From assembly GCA_036346405.1 (NCBI GenBank), contig CM070551.1, positions 56,686,488 through 56,750,487 of the forward strand: DNA of 64,000 bases. Reading direction: 5' to 3'. Of this stretch, positions 1 to 11,559 are shown piece by piece; position 1 is the first letter of the stretch, and each line of letters starts with the position of its first letter. A program made the translations under genes and the position numbers. Source of the DNA: Phyllostachys edulis. Its lineage: Eukaryota; Streptophyta; Magnoliopsida; Poales; Poaceae. The notes below the pieces were generated by a model. The model was not told where the DNA came from and searched no databases. It saw nothing but the letters and a program-made list of their open reading frames with translations.

Positions 1-245
1 TTCCGACTGTGTTCATCGTTCTGTCAACTCATGCCGACAAAAATAGATTCTTCGAACCCGGAGACGCACAGTGTGAAGACAGAGTTCCACCGCCGCAGCT
101 TGTCGCCACTCTCGTCCTCGCCTCAGAAGGTCGTGATAGAGAGAAGTACATTCCTAGTGCCAGAGCAGGGGTACAATACTTCTCCCTCACTCTCACGGTG
201 ATTCGTCAGCTTAGCCTTTTCTGTTAGCAAACAACCAAATGGATT
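1..245. repeat. Flank duplicated with 3720-3985
   Basis: No gene is visible. The sequence is similar to 3720-3985, which lies in the same relative place beside WAK pseudogene copy 2, so it belongs to the same tandemly duplicated block. Shared pieces include ATTCTTC, AGAAGTA and CTTAGCCTTTTCTGTTAGC. Confidence 0.6.
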
Positions 246-1027
246 TTGTGCATGGTAAATAGCTTCTGTACACCATGCCATGCCCTGCACGGACAAGAAT
301 TGCCTTCTCTAGCTCTTCCAAAGAGCAAATTTCTGTCCTATCACTCGCATTTTCATTTGATGATATTAATTATTCTGGGAGAAGACAGGTTCTTTCAGAA
401 ATACTTTCTACAGAGTTTCTTCAGGATGTTTCTTGTCCATCTACGGATTATAAATGTTGCAGTTAAGCCAAGAAGTAGGATTCCGGAGCCAGCGCCAAGC
501 CCCGATTGCAATACCTATAATGAATGGATGATTATGTTGGTCATTATTTTGTTTTTTTTTTGTCAAGTTCATTGTGAAATTTAATGGAGTCCAGGACGAC
601 GCACCTAACAGAAGACTTCTTGGCCTCTTTACAGGAGTGCACCGCATCGTTGTAGTATCATACACTACAGTAATTTCCTTTAGTGTTATGGCATAATCCT
701 CTACAAATGCCTGGTGTTGTTACTGACACAGGCATAGTTGGTCCTGTTACGCAAGGCGTCGGCACATGTCGGTGGATCCATGACGCTCCAATTCATTGGC
801 ATGCTGTCACTAGCTACCGTTGATTCTGTCGCATAGGGAGCTTCATTTAAGGTGCTGCGCTTCCTCTTTATTAGCTTGTAGCTTTGCCTTTGCGGCGCTC
901 GTGCCGGACAAGCTGCAAGGTGCCATGAAGACTGCTGGGAAAAATGGGCATGGCAACATCCGGTACCGTTGCAGGAAATTCTCTGGGGCGAAGGATCTTC
1001 CAAGCTTTCCATGACACCGGGTATCAT
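246..1027 (-). pseudogene. Truncated wall-associated kinase pseudogene, copy 1
   Basis: Read on the minus strand, this is a scrambled WAK receptor kinase. Around 770-1027 lies the end of the extracellular GUB_WAK domain, with a CNGTGCC motif, an NWSV motif and the family signature CADALRNRTNYACVSNN. Around 590-665 is the tail of the EGF-Ca exon (DTTTMRC, RSLLLG). Around 420-540 is the transmembrane exon start (GIAIGA), and near 275-330 the juxtamembrane stretch (EELEKA) runs into GHGMVY of the kinase glycine loop, where homology stops. Part of the EGF and the intron is deleted near 720, several residues before the glycine loop are missing, and stops and frameshifts are frequent. No catalytic residue of the kinase is present. 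The same truncated structure recurs at 3980-4904 plus 21016-21345, so truncation preceded duplication. Identity is sure; exact exon borders are not. Confidence 0.8.
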
Positions 1028-1430
1028 GGGGATGTCAACGGAGAAGTTGATGAAAACCGCTGTTATGGTCGAAAGGAGACATTATCGTTTCTAACCAGAA
1101 TAAACGTCTGTGTGTTCCAAAATTGATGTTAATGGAATTTTAATTTGGCTCCAATTTTTTTTACATATTCTATGATTAATTTAATTCTTAATTGGATTAA
1201 GTACACGTTTCGTCCCTCAACTATACACAAGGGTTAATGTTCGTCCCTCAACTGAAATACCAGATATAACTCATCCTCAAAGTTTACATACCGGGCAAAA
1301 GAAGCCCATCCGTGGGTTCAAGGGCGGTTTGGTCCAACGTGGCATCCACGCTGGCGCTGAGTCGGTCTTACCACCAGACCAGACTACGACTCGGTCGGTC
1401 GGTCCCAACATATCATCTCAACCCGGTTGC

Positions 1431-1467
<37 letters not shown>
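731..1467. repeat. Near-identical direct repeat of 21046-21771
   Basis: From GCATAGTTGGTCCTGTTACG to the (CT)n tract, this segment is repeated almost base for base at 21046-21771; one difference seen is TTCAAGGG against TTCGAGGG. It includes the GUB_WAK remnant and about 430 bp of its upstream flank, including two copies of a CGTCCCTCAACT motif. It marks the tandem duplication of the WAK pseudogene block, now separated by transposon insertions. The much higher identity than elsewhere in the block suggests recent duplication or gene conversion. Confidence 0.85.
1434..1465. repeat. (CT)n microsatellite
   Basis: A pure CT dinucleotide run of about 32 bases. The duplicated copy near 21748-21767 has a shorter, interrupted CT tract, so the array length changed after duplication. 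Confidence 0.9.
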
Positions 1468-1900
1468 CTCACTCTCACTCCCTCTGTCCTCTCTGACCAC
1501 AGGAAATCCCCAATCTGGAGCTCCCTGCCCCTCGCCGCCTCGCTCTCACTCCGTCTGTCCTCCTTAACGAGGAATCTGCAAAGTCCCCTTCTGAGCTCCC
1601 TGCGCATAGATTTCCCCGTCACCGCCTCACTCTCAGACCCTTGGTCCACGGCAATGAGAAATCCCCAAATCCGAGCAGTTGTTAGGGCTAAAGGTGAGTT
1701 CTCAGACCCTTGGCCAGCGGACAGGATGCAACGGTGAACAAGAACAGGGCTAAAGGTGAGTTCTTCAATCCTAGATGTGGCATTATTTTGGTTTGTCTTG
1801 CGCATTTACTTTGGGAGTTTGGTGGAGCTACTTCGATTAGTGCTATTCTTAGGGTACTGTAGTAATCTCTAGTGTTATTTTGCATGTAGGTATATCACAG

Positions 1901-2457
1901 TGGTGATTTCTTACGATTACTCTGATTTACCAATGGATAACTTGGACAAGCTAGCTATTAGGTTCCATTTCAGTGGGGATTTCTTTGATGATGGGAAGAG
2001 ATTGCATTATTGCGGAGGAAGAGAGGGCATGTCTTATATAGATCGGGATAAGTTGTCGCTACCGAAGGTCCAAGAACATTTGAAGGACCATTGTGTGGAT
2101 GTGGAGTTGGTACTCATGCACTGGCTGTTTCCTGGGAAAGTATTGATGAATGGATTGAGGGTGCTAACAGATGATAAGGACTGCCAGACCATGGTTGACT
2201 GTATCACTGATGGAGGTGTTGTGGATATATTTGTTGAGGCAGTGGGAGTTGATGATGTTGGCTCAGATGGTGTGGGTGATAAAGGAGATGAAGTCAGTGA
2301 TTGGGAAGACGAGAGTGAAGCTTGGTTGCACACAGATGATGATGATGATGTGTCAGTAGATGCTTGCAAAGAGGTGGAGGTGATGCAAATGTCACCAGCT
2401 GAGACAAAAAAAGGATATTTCCTGCAAGCAGAAGTTCTACAATACATTGCCCGATAG
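1901..2457 (+). pseudogene. MULE transposase N-terminal exon (MuDR-type), partial
   Basis: An open frame of about 185 codons follows a plausible splice acceptor (CAG at 1898-1900). It carries the N-terminal module of plant Mutator-like transposases: FHFSGDFFDDGKRLHYCGG, REGMSYIDRDKLSLPKV, HLKDHC, then an acidic region with a run of aspartates (about residues 145-155). The first in-frame ATG is at 1932, so an upstream exon may have supplied the start. No MULE DDE catalytic domain, SWIM zinc finger or matching terminal inverted repeats are seen downstream to 3660, so this is a fragment. It lies between the two WAK pseudogene copies. Family assignment is from motif recall and could be tested by profile search. 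Confidence 0.65.
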
Positions 2458-3660
2458 GAAGGGGAAGGCAAAGGTTGGCACATCTCAGGCTACACCTAAA
2501 GATTGTGGATTTCAGGCTGACTCTAATATTGGCAGTGACTACCTCTTGGAGATGCTGAGACCTCAGAGGATGATGCATATCTAGGTTGTGCGTCAGGTGC
2601 CAGGAATGCATATCTAGGTTTTCTTACTCTTTACAGAGGTGTTTTTGTTCACTGCACTGCCAAAGTACCGATTTAGTGTTAGTGATCTTACAATGTAATG
2701 TGTTCGGAGATTTTTGATGCCTGTACGCTTTGAGATAGCGGAGAGAAGAAACCCAAAATTGCTATGTTTATTGTAAGACATATTGGGCTTTTCAGAATTT
2801 GTGCTATCATTAAGCAAAATACACAATTCTGTAAATGGAAATAAGCTAGGCAAATTGTAAATGCAAGATAATGGAAGATTTAGGGCTTTGTTCATTTAGC
2901 CCTTGACTGTTTGTCGTAATGAACTGGACCATCCATCCTAACTGAAGAAAAAGTGATAAACCTTCGAGATTCACAGATTTCGGGCTAGGCAGATTACATT
3001 TAACAAAGAAATGAATAGTTATCTTGGTTGCTACTTTATTTCTAAATGCGTTTCACGCTTCATTTCTGCTTGAAAATTCCATAAATATCCTATCTTTTGC
3101 TTTATGTATATTATATTATTCAATGTATGGATATTAACTATTGGATTCTTGAAGAGAATGTGTTCGATGTATCATGTAAATACATGTATGTTATGTGGAA
3201 CATATATTTGACATAACCCCTGTTAATAGCCTCTGTTGATCTACTGGTCAGATATGGGTGTGGAGAGGTGCGTGCGCTTGGATGGCCTGACAGAAGCCCA
3301 GATTGACAAGAAGCTGGAAGAGCTGGCCAAGGCAGGAGAGTCGCTTCAAGCTTAATAATGTTCGGCCAGCCAAGTTTTCTTGCGTTAAATTTTCCCAAAT
3401 AAGACAAACGTTAATAGGGGACGTTGTGCTATCATCATTTCAGTGCTATGACTGTAGACTCAAGTGTTGAAATCTGTACAACTGATTGATCAGAAGATAA
3501 TTGTTTCTCTCGTTTGTTGGGACTTTTTTTTCCTTCGAGAAAATTACACTATAGGTCTTTAAACTTGTGAGGTTGCGTCACTTACCTTCCTAAACTTGTA
3601 TTTTACTTTCTCAGTCCCTTAAATTTACGAGGTTGTACCACTTAGCTCCCTGGAGTTGCG
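2458..3660. other. Non-coding MULE-associated remnant
   Basis: No convincing gene. Codon-like structure ends soon after 2457. The segment 3535-3660 has the TE-end style of alternating motifs (ACTATAGGTCTTTAAACTTG, then CTTCCTAAACTTG, then CCCTTAAATTTACGAGG). This is common at the ends of grass DNA transposons, but I find no matching inverted partner near 1190. Confidence 0.35.
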
Positions 3661-3979
3661 TTGAAGTGGAGTTCATCGGATGTGATGCCGGCGACTTCGT
3701 CCCCTTCGAGTCTGATGGACTCCTTGCCGTCCCGTTCCGGCCATGTTTGTCGTTCTCGTCACCTCACGCTGATAAAAATGGATTCTTCTAGCCCGGAAGT
3801 GCACTATGCGAAGACAAAGTTCCACTGTCGCAGTTTATTGCCGTCCTCACTCTTGTCTCTTCTGAGTCGGTCGTGAGAGAAAGAAGTATATTCCTAGTGT
3901 CAGAACAAGGGCACAATACTTCTCTCTTACAATGATTCGTCAGTTTAGCCTTTTCTGTTAGCAAACAACTAAATGAACT

Positions 3980-4904
3980 TCGTGCAGAGTGAGTAGCTTC
4001 TGTACACCATGCCATGCCCTCCACGGCCAAGAATATGTGTTTTATCAAAGTTGTTTTTTGCCTTCTCTGGCTCTTCCAAAGAGAATTTTTGTCCTGTCAC
4101 TTGCATTTTCATCCAATGATATTAATTATTCTAGAAGAAGGCCTTGGTTCTTTCATAAATACTTTTTACAGAGTTGCTTCTGGATGTCTCTTCTCCATCT
4201 ACGGATTATAAACGTTGCAGTTAAGCCAAGAAGTAGGATTCCGGAGCCAGCGCCAAGCCCGATTGCAATCCTACCGGTTAAATGGGGGAGCTTTGGGCTC
4301 GCCTCGTCATGGTCACGTCTCCTTTTTCCCATGCGCCATTGGATTCGGTCTCGCGCAGCGTGCGCGGCCAGATCCCTACTCGCGCAGTCGCGCTCTCGTT
4401 CGCGCTCCGGGCTTTCGGCTGGCCCGCGGGATGGCTCGCGCTGTCACTGCGCCGTTCGATTCAGCCAGCCGATGCGGACGCGTGCTTTGCCTCCGTCTCG
4501 CCGCGTGTGCCCTCGGGTGCTGTCTCGCGCACCAGATGGATCTGGCGCGGCCAGGGTGCTAGTGCCCATAATGAATGGATGGTTATGTTGGTCATTATTT
4601 TGTTTTTTGTCATGTTCATTGTGAAATTTAATGGAGTCCAGGACGCACCTAACAGAAGACTTCTTGGCCTCGTTACAGGAGTGCACCCCATCGTTGTAGT
4701 ATCATACTCTGTTTAATCAGGGCAATTGGTGCAATAGTAATTTCCTATAGTGTTATGGCATAATCCTCTACAAATGCCTGGTGTATCATCGCACTCATTA
4801 ACATCTGCAAGCACATATTAGTAAGATGAGAGAGAATTCTATAAAAGGAGAATGCATGGTACCGTCCTACGTAATATACGTGCATCTTATTTTGTGCGTG
4901 ACAG
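3980..4904 (-). pseudogene. Truncated WAK pseudogene, copy 2, 3' part
   Basis: Minus-strand copy of the block at 246-720. It has the GHGMVY-type truncated kinase start near 3990-4030, the juxtamembrane region, the transmembrane exon start near 4240-4270, the EGF-Ca tail (RSLLLG) near 4640-4690, and a CDDTPG-like EGF start near 4765-4800. Copy 2 keeps the exon start and some intron sequence that copy 1 lost. It is interrupted twice: by a GC-rich insert at 4269-4566, and by the gypsy element that begins at 4905. Its extracellular half resumes at 21016. It lacks the kinase catalytic core and is not functional. Confidence 0.78.
4269..4566. mobile_element. GC-rich insertion at the TM-exon acceptor of WAK pseudogene 2
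   Basis: Copy 1 reads from ATTGCAAT directly into TATAATGAATGG. Copy 2 has about 295 bp of very GC-rich sequence between the same flanks (ATTGCAAT ... CATAATGAATGG). It falls at the intron/exon boundary of the transmembrane exon. All frames are open for long stretches because of composition. I see no terminal inverted repeats or poly-A, so the class of insertion is unknown. Confidence 0.55.
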
Positions 4905-7900
4905 TGTGACGCTGGGTGTCATTACCTCAGGGGTAATCATACTTAGGCTTACGGATTACTATTCGTTTACTCAATAGAACACTACTCTAACGAATAGTAA
5001 ACCTTTACCAGGGTTACGCAGCAGAACAATAAGATAGAAACTGTATATCTCTATTACAGTAATAGCCACGCAAGGCTATGGTTCTTAATACAAGTATTAA
5101 ACAACTACCAAAGGGAACTTTTTCGCTTCTCTTGTTTGCCCTGAAGTACTGACCGTCTATTCGTCCCACGTGTCAAATAGCTCCCATCCGCCCTGGTCCT
5201 TATAGTCAATGCCTTCTCCTCCTGCAGTTACATCGGTACCTGCAAGTCCTTCATCCTACTCGGGATAGTTCCCGGCCGGACTAGGATCTACAAAGGAGAA
5301 TACTAACAAGGTTGAGTACACGAGTGTACTCAGCAAGTATTAATAGCAAAAGATGCATTGTATGACTTATCCCTGTTCATCATCACATTTTCTATGTCAT
5401 CTCTTTTATGAAAATAACTCATTAAAATATTAGGTGGCAGATTTTAATACTGAAAACACTACTTGTCACTCGGAGAGAAGATAGACCCCCAGTGGTCCTA
5501 TAGACTCAAATCCAGGAGACTGGCATGAATTCATGATTTTTTTTAGCACTGCGCAGGCTTTGTACCACATTACCCATAGCTATTCTGAACTCTCTGTGAA
5601 CTGGGTCCACTGCAGATAAGAATACAGAACGTTTTCCAGGTTACGTGAATTAATTTCTCCACCCATTACTTTCCGTCAGTGTGGACTCGTCACCCACCGA
5701 GTTCTGGTAATGTTAGTTGAGGCAGCTTCTATCCTGCACTCAACACTCCACCGTAGCGCTATAGCGCCTTGGATCCCCCACTTCCGGACTTCCCCTACCG
5801 GTCCTGGGTTCCTCTATCACACTCATATATATTACTTACCCATTGTGGAGAGCATAGTCACGTAACAAGGTAGAATTTTCTGCCCGCTGAAACGAAAAAA
5901 TAGTTGGTACTGAATTTACGGCCTCTGACCGAGTAAGAGTTTTGTTGGTCCTTATATTTTAACCGTATGTAAAGGGTCCCACTTCTTGCCTCATTTCTTA
6001 CCTGCCACAGGCCCCCTTTACCAGCCATATTATTTTCTTTATCAGTTTCCTTTCATCATTCTCAATTCTTTCATATTCATTTTAATCATTTCCATCTCAA
6101 TCATTTGATTTAAGTTTTGAAGAAACAATTTTTGATGCAATACATACAATACAGCAATATACGGTTTACATTTAAGATAACTATATTTATGTTCAAGAGA
6201 ATAGCTTGCCTTTGAACTTGTAGAAAAGATCGGCGTCAATAGAATCAAAATCAGATATTCCTGCCTGCGTCGGTTCCTTTTCTGCAACTATGCGATGGCG
6301 CGAATAATAAATATATAAGTAAATACTTAGTAACATTTAAATGCTACTAGGCACACAATAATTAGTTGATTGGCTTTGTTAGCTGATTCTTAATTTAATA
6401 ACATTTTTTAGATCCCCCCGTTAGGTTAGCACTCCCCACTGTGGTCGTTCTACGGGCTATTCGCTCCAGGGTCGAAATTATCGAGACCTTCGCTTTAAAG
6501 CACGGAAAAATAAAAATACTACTCGTACTATCAAACGACTAAGTCTAACAATTTTTATTTGTGAGTATACGTCTAATTCATTATTTTAAAGCACACACTT
6601 GATTAATTACTTGCCTACCTTAACTTAGCGTTGTTAAATTTAATTAATCTACTACGAATAATCTTCTTCTAAGGTAACAGACTACTTATTAAATCCAGTG
6701 GTTTCTAAAGGCGATTAAAAGCATTAATTAACAACAGATAAATATTACAACTTTTTCCTGTATTTGATTTCTATCGGTCTGGTCTATCGCTAAATAATCA
6801 AACACGGCTTAAAACAATTATTCGATTCAACAATTACGTGGCTTGCACTACTCTTACGTCCAAAAACTACACAATACTAATGCAGATTAATTTAATTGCT
6901 CACTTCTAAAGTTACATACCACACCTATTAAAATCACTAAAAATTACACAACTTTCCTAATTTTACCTAAATCCCTAATTCAACTTTCCACCCAATCCCT
7001 AATTTCCTAACCCTACTTCCTATCCCTAATCTACTCTCTCCTTCCCACCTAATCCGGCCGCCACACTCACAACTCATGCCCTTCTCACCCCATTCTCTTC
7101 ATCCCCCAATTCCATTTCATCTCCCCCTCTCTCCTAACGCCGCCGCCGCTCCCGCTCCTTCGCCCGGCAGCCTCTGGCTCCACCGCCTCCAACCGCCCCC
7201 TAGCTCGGTCCCAGTTCCATCACCTCCGGCTCCCTACGCCGCCCCCCTTTGCCCCCTAGCGCAGCCGGATGGCCCGGTGCCACTAGCACCTCCGGCTTGC
7301 CGCTCCCTTTCTCTCCCTCTTGGGTATCTCCTACACGGCCTCAGTGCTGCGCCGCCATTGGCCTCTGGCCTCCCTTCGGCCTACTCCTCCCCTTGCCCCA
7401 CTGCTCGGCCCGCCCGCACATGATGGTGCGCCTGTGCACAGCCCAACCCAGCTTGGCTCTCCCTACGCTCCTTGGCCCGTGCGCTCGCCCGCACCTGCAC
7501 CCGCTGCGGCTTGGCTCCCTTGGGCCTCCAGTTTTTATTTTGGTTGTGGGGATGGATGTGGTTTCAAAGACCCCCTCCCCCTCTTTGTTGATTTTGTTCT
7601 TGTGCTTTAGCTTGAATTAATTTCTGAGGTATAATTGATGATTCTTGTTCATGCAAGGTGAGGTGATAATGTGGGTTGCCATATGTTCATGCATGAGGGT
7701 GGTGATGGTGGTGATTTGCTACCGTGGTCTACTAAGGTAATCTCTCTACTGCCTATCTACCTTGCTTCCTCCCCTTTGCTATGTGATGACATGGATGAAT
7801 GATGGTGCTACTGTGGTGGACTAGTGGTTGATGATGCTACTTTTAGTGCTACATGTTCTCTGCGAAATGCTTACTTCATATTGTTGGGAGTTCGGATGGC

Positions 7901-9075
7901 AAAAATGATAGTGGGTCAAAAAAAATGGTGGGTTCACAATGGGTTTTGGGGCTACTGGTTGGCTTGTTCTTGATGGGTGCTCTCTTGTGTTATGATTAAA
8001 TGGGAGGGCTTGATGTTTGTTGGCTTTGGCTGAGGGATGAACTGAGGTGGAATGAGGAGCAGAAGGCCTGGTTGGCTTGTGGTTTTGCTGGTTGCTTGGC
8101 TTTCGGTTTGAGGGAAAGAAATGGGGGTGGAATGAGGTGAAATGGGGAGGTGGAGGCTTGTGTGTGCTTGTGGCTTGCTCAGTGTGTTGGGAGGGCTCTA
8201 GTGGTGTTGGCTTTGCTTTAGGGAATGAGGCTTGTGAATGGGCTCCTTTGCTTGGTCGTGAAATGGGAAAAAGGGTCTTATTTGGGGAGGGCTTCGGCTG
8301 CCTCTTTCCTGTGGCCTGCTCATTCCCATTTTGCCCTTGGCCTTATCCTCTTGGCTATCACATGAGAATGCATGGTTGAGGGCCTTTTGGTTCAATAGGC
8401 ATTGTTGGATTCTTATAAATGCTGGTTGATGAAACCTACAGAAGGGAGGCGTGCCGACTAACTTAGGTGGGTTGGGTAACCTCGGTGATCTTTCTGGAAT
8501 ATGACGGCAACCTTCTTTATTCTAATTCTATTCTAACGTGTTTGGTTTTCTACTCCTGTGTTAGTCGATGGCGGGTGATGGAACGGTGGGTCGGGTTTCG
8601 GGTTGGCCGAAGGATGGGTTCGATGGCTAGTGATATATGGTCAAGGAAAGGCTCCGTGACAAGCATGAAGATTTTTAGTGTATTCCTTTTGTAATTTAAT
8701 CACACTTGTAATTTATTTCTTGATCTGTTGTAAATTAATTCTTGTAATTGATTCAGGGACTGTATTATTGTTTTATTTCGGCTTGAAGTAAATTCTTGTA
8801 AATAATTTCGAGGTTGCACTAATATTTCACTTTCGCTTGCAATGGTCTTTTGTAAAAATACTCTGAAGTTATACTAATGATTCACTAATGCAGCAGTAAT
8901 TTATATTGTAAATTCTGTTGTTGAATTATGATTGTATTATTTTATATGAAATTTCTTAGCGGTGTGTTCAAGATAAATTTGAGTTTTATGCTTTGCTCTT
9001 GATTAGAAGTTTTAATTTACTGCTAAATACTGATTAGCGCTAATTAGATTTGTTTTAATTTCTCGGGTTCTCACA
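4905..9075 (-). repeat. 3' LTR of the gypsy element
   Basis: 4171 bp, colinear with 14218-21014. Plus-strand ends are TGTGACGCTGGG and GGTTCTCACA. It holds a GC-rich island at about 7130-7560 with long overlapping composition-driven ORFs. Relative to the other LTR it lacks about 195 bp after 7936 (present at 19845-20038) and has about 113 bp (about 8390-8500) missing from the partner. Confidence 0.92.
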
Positions 9076-9092
9076 TCCTACCCCCTTAGAGA
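9076..9092 (-). other. Polypurine tract of the gypsy element
   Basis: On the minus strand CTAAGGGGGTAGGA lies directly before the LTR start TGTGAG. This is the expected place for the plus-strand primer of reverse transcription. Confidence 0.8.
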
Positions 9093-9270
9093 AATTTCGT
9101 CCCCGAAATTGCATACTCACTTGAACAGGTTGGGGGTAGTCTTCACGTAGTCCGTCGTCGTTCTCCCACACGGTATCACTGACAAAGTGATTCTGCAATT
9201 ATACCTTTCACGAACGTATGGTTCGATTCGTTAACCTCTGTTCTTCTATAGCCACGGTCTTTACTGGGTG

Positions 9271-9730
9271 TTATGCGTAGGTCAAATCATATTGTAGTGG
9301 AAAATCGAGATTGGTTAGGTGATGAGAGGGCTCTCTCATGCCTTTTCTGAGTTGAGATACATGGAATACATCGTGTATTCGGGATAATTGACTTGGCAAT
9401 TTCAACTTGTATGCCAGGGTGCCTTTACGCTTTAGAATACGGAATGGTCCAATATACCGTGGACATAGTTTTCCTTGTAGTCCAAATCTGTGCACCCTGT
9501 GCATAGGTGATATCTTTAAATATACATAATCCTTGGCTTTGAACTGTAGGTCTTGTCGGTGTTTCTCTGTGTAGCTCTTTTTGTCTACTTTGAGTCGTCT
9601 TAATATGTTCTTGACTTAACTGGATTTTCTCGTCGTTCTCCCGTACACCTTCAGGACCCAATAACGGTCTTTCTCCGACTTCATACCAACGGATGGGTGA
9701 TCTTCACTTCCTTTCGTAGAGGGCTTCGGT
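9271..9730 (-). pseudogene. Gypsy integrase C-terminal region
   Basis: Two adjacent minus-strand frames together carry the classic integrase tail: EALYERK near 9700, GPEGVRENDEKIQLSQEH, RQKSY-like, then HRFGLQGKLCPRYIGPF and HDVFHVSQLRK. A frameshift separates them near 9500-9530. The DDE catalytic core of integrase is absent. Immediately upstream (plus coordinates above about 9735) the sequence jumps to the start of reverse transcriptase, so RT, RNase H and the integrase core have been deleted as one block. Confidence 0.82.
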
Positions 9731-9739
9731 TGGTGTCAT

Positions 9740-9905
9740 AAGAATACTAAAATGACAGTTGTTTCCGGAATTAGGCTGATGACCAATTCTACCTCCTAAT
9801 TTCTGGGCATACCGGGTAATTCCTTAGGGAGTATATCTGAGAAAGCTCTCACTACTGGTATGTCCTTTATCTCCTTTGTTTGTAGGCTGGCCAAGGTAGG
9901 ATTAG
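9740..9905 (-). pseudogene. Fragment spanning the protease-RT linker and RT start
   Basis: The minus strand reads like the conserved start of gypsy reverse transcriptase: DIPVVRAFSDILPKELPGM followed by VELVISLIPET. This normally precedes the RT fingers by a few dozen residues. The reading is cut off near 9740 and joined to integrase tail sequence. Stops are present. The catalytic YVDD box is absent. Confidence 0.7.
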
Positions 9906-11550
9906 ATTGTTTTGGTAGTCTTCTGATTCCGATTTATTGTAGTCATGTACTGTCGGGCTTTCCATTATGCATTGCGATGCTGGTACGACGGCAATTTGAT
10001 GTATAACCTTATAGGAGTAACCCAGAGGTAAATTACTGACTTATAAGGAGGTCACCTGAAAACTAGGAGTGTTGCTAAGTGGCAGGTGAGGGCATGGCCC
10101 GTGCCACCTTGGGTGGTTTGTGGCTGCTAAAAGCAGGATGCAGCTTGAAGACTGATCCCTAATTGACTTAGGCGATTTCCAGTAAGACCTTATCTCGATG
10201 ATAGCAATGTATTGATCATGTGCATCAACTTGCACCATCCACACATTTATTTTGCCCAAGTCTAAACCAACTTTTATTTGTCTTTCAAGTTAAATCATTT
10301 GCTAAAATTTCTATGGTAAAATCAATATCCTAGCGTCCTTTTAAATTATAATTGAAACTTTGGCTAAATTCCCCAATTTCAATCTTGTTGTCATTGCTAA
10401 GATCAGTAATTCAAGCATCCGTATTAGAATCATACTTTCCAAATCAATCTATCATGCCCATTGATCTACCACATCTTTGCCTACATTACTCCACCAACAA
10501 CTATAAATTAACTAAGCACTATTATTCCATTAACTCCATCAATTTCATCAATTCTTTATAATTCACTGAATACACCTGAATTCCAATCATAACTTACTAT
10601 AATAATCCAATTCCATTTCTTATTCATTACCTCTACCTGATCAGTTGTCAATACTAGATTTCCCACAATCACTAATAATACATCTAAATCCCATTTCATT
10701 ATTTAATTATATCCAATAAATACATCATAACCTAAATTATCCAATTAATTCCACAAGGTTTACCCATATATCATGATTCAACCAATTCACCGAAAATAAA
10801 TCATCATATATTGCTATAAAAATCCAACCTGTTCGCGTTTCAATCACCACCTTTACTGGATCACTCTCTCAATACTAATTCTCCAACAATTTTTAAAATA
10901 TATTCAAATCCGCCAAGATGTATTTCGATAATCCAACCAATATTTATTTCTATACTCCAACGAAGATATACTTCCTTAATCCAACCATAACATATTCCAA
11001 TATTCAACAAATGTATTTCTATCATTCACAATAATATATTTCTAATAATCCAATCATGATGTAATCCTATGGTCCAATAATGATGAAATCTAATAATCCA
11101 ACTACAACAGTTATATAATCCCACAATCCAATCTTCTACAATAATCTATCTCCACAATCCAATATCCCTGATTTCCAATAATCCAACAAAGGTGTTCCTA
11201 TAATCCAGTAGCCAACATTCTTTTGTATATCCAGCAATAATCCAATACTCGCTAATCATGCATTTCTAATAATCCGACATCCATCAATCCAATATCAACA
11301 ACAATTTATTTCTATAACTCAACATTCATTAGTCCAATATCCAATAATTCAATAATAATATATACTTATGATCCAACATCCACTATCCAACTATCATCTA
11401 TTTCTATGATCTAACATCCGACAATTCATTACTTCAGTATCCAATAATAATTTAATTCTATAATCTATTATCCCACAACAATGTGTTTCTAAAAATCCAA
11501 TGCCTAACAACCGTGTAATCCTTTAATCCGATATTTAACAATCATGTAAT
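9906..11550 (-). repeat. AT-rich degenerate repeats in the gypsy interior
   Basis: No recognisable domain. From about 10840 to 11545 the plus strand is a very degenerate array in which an AATCCAA core recurs roughly every 35-45 bases among TATTTCTA and ATCATG pieces. It replaces the place where protease and gag coding sequence would lie. The part 10041-10260 holds a short unidentified minus ORF of 72 codons. Confidence 0.55.
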
Positions 11551-11559
11551 CTTTCGCTA

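Noticed and set aside
3535..3660. Inverted terminal partner of the CGTCCCTCAACT region at 1190
   Set aside because: The two stretches are similar in style only; reading one in reverse complement gives no alignment.
7076..7620. Long Pro/Ser/Ala-rich ORFs in three frames
   Set aside because: They lie in a GC-rich island of an LTR and recur with frame changes in the partner LTR (19157-19529); composition explains them.
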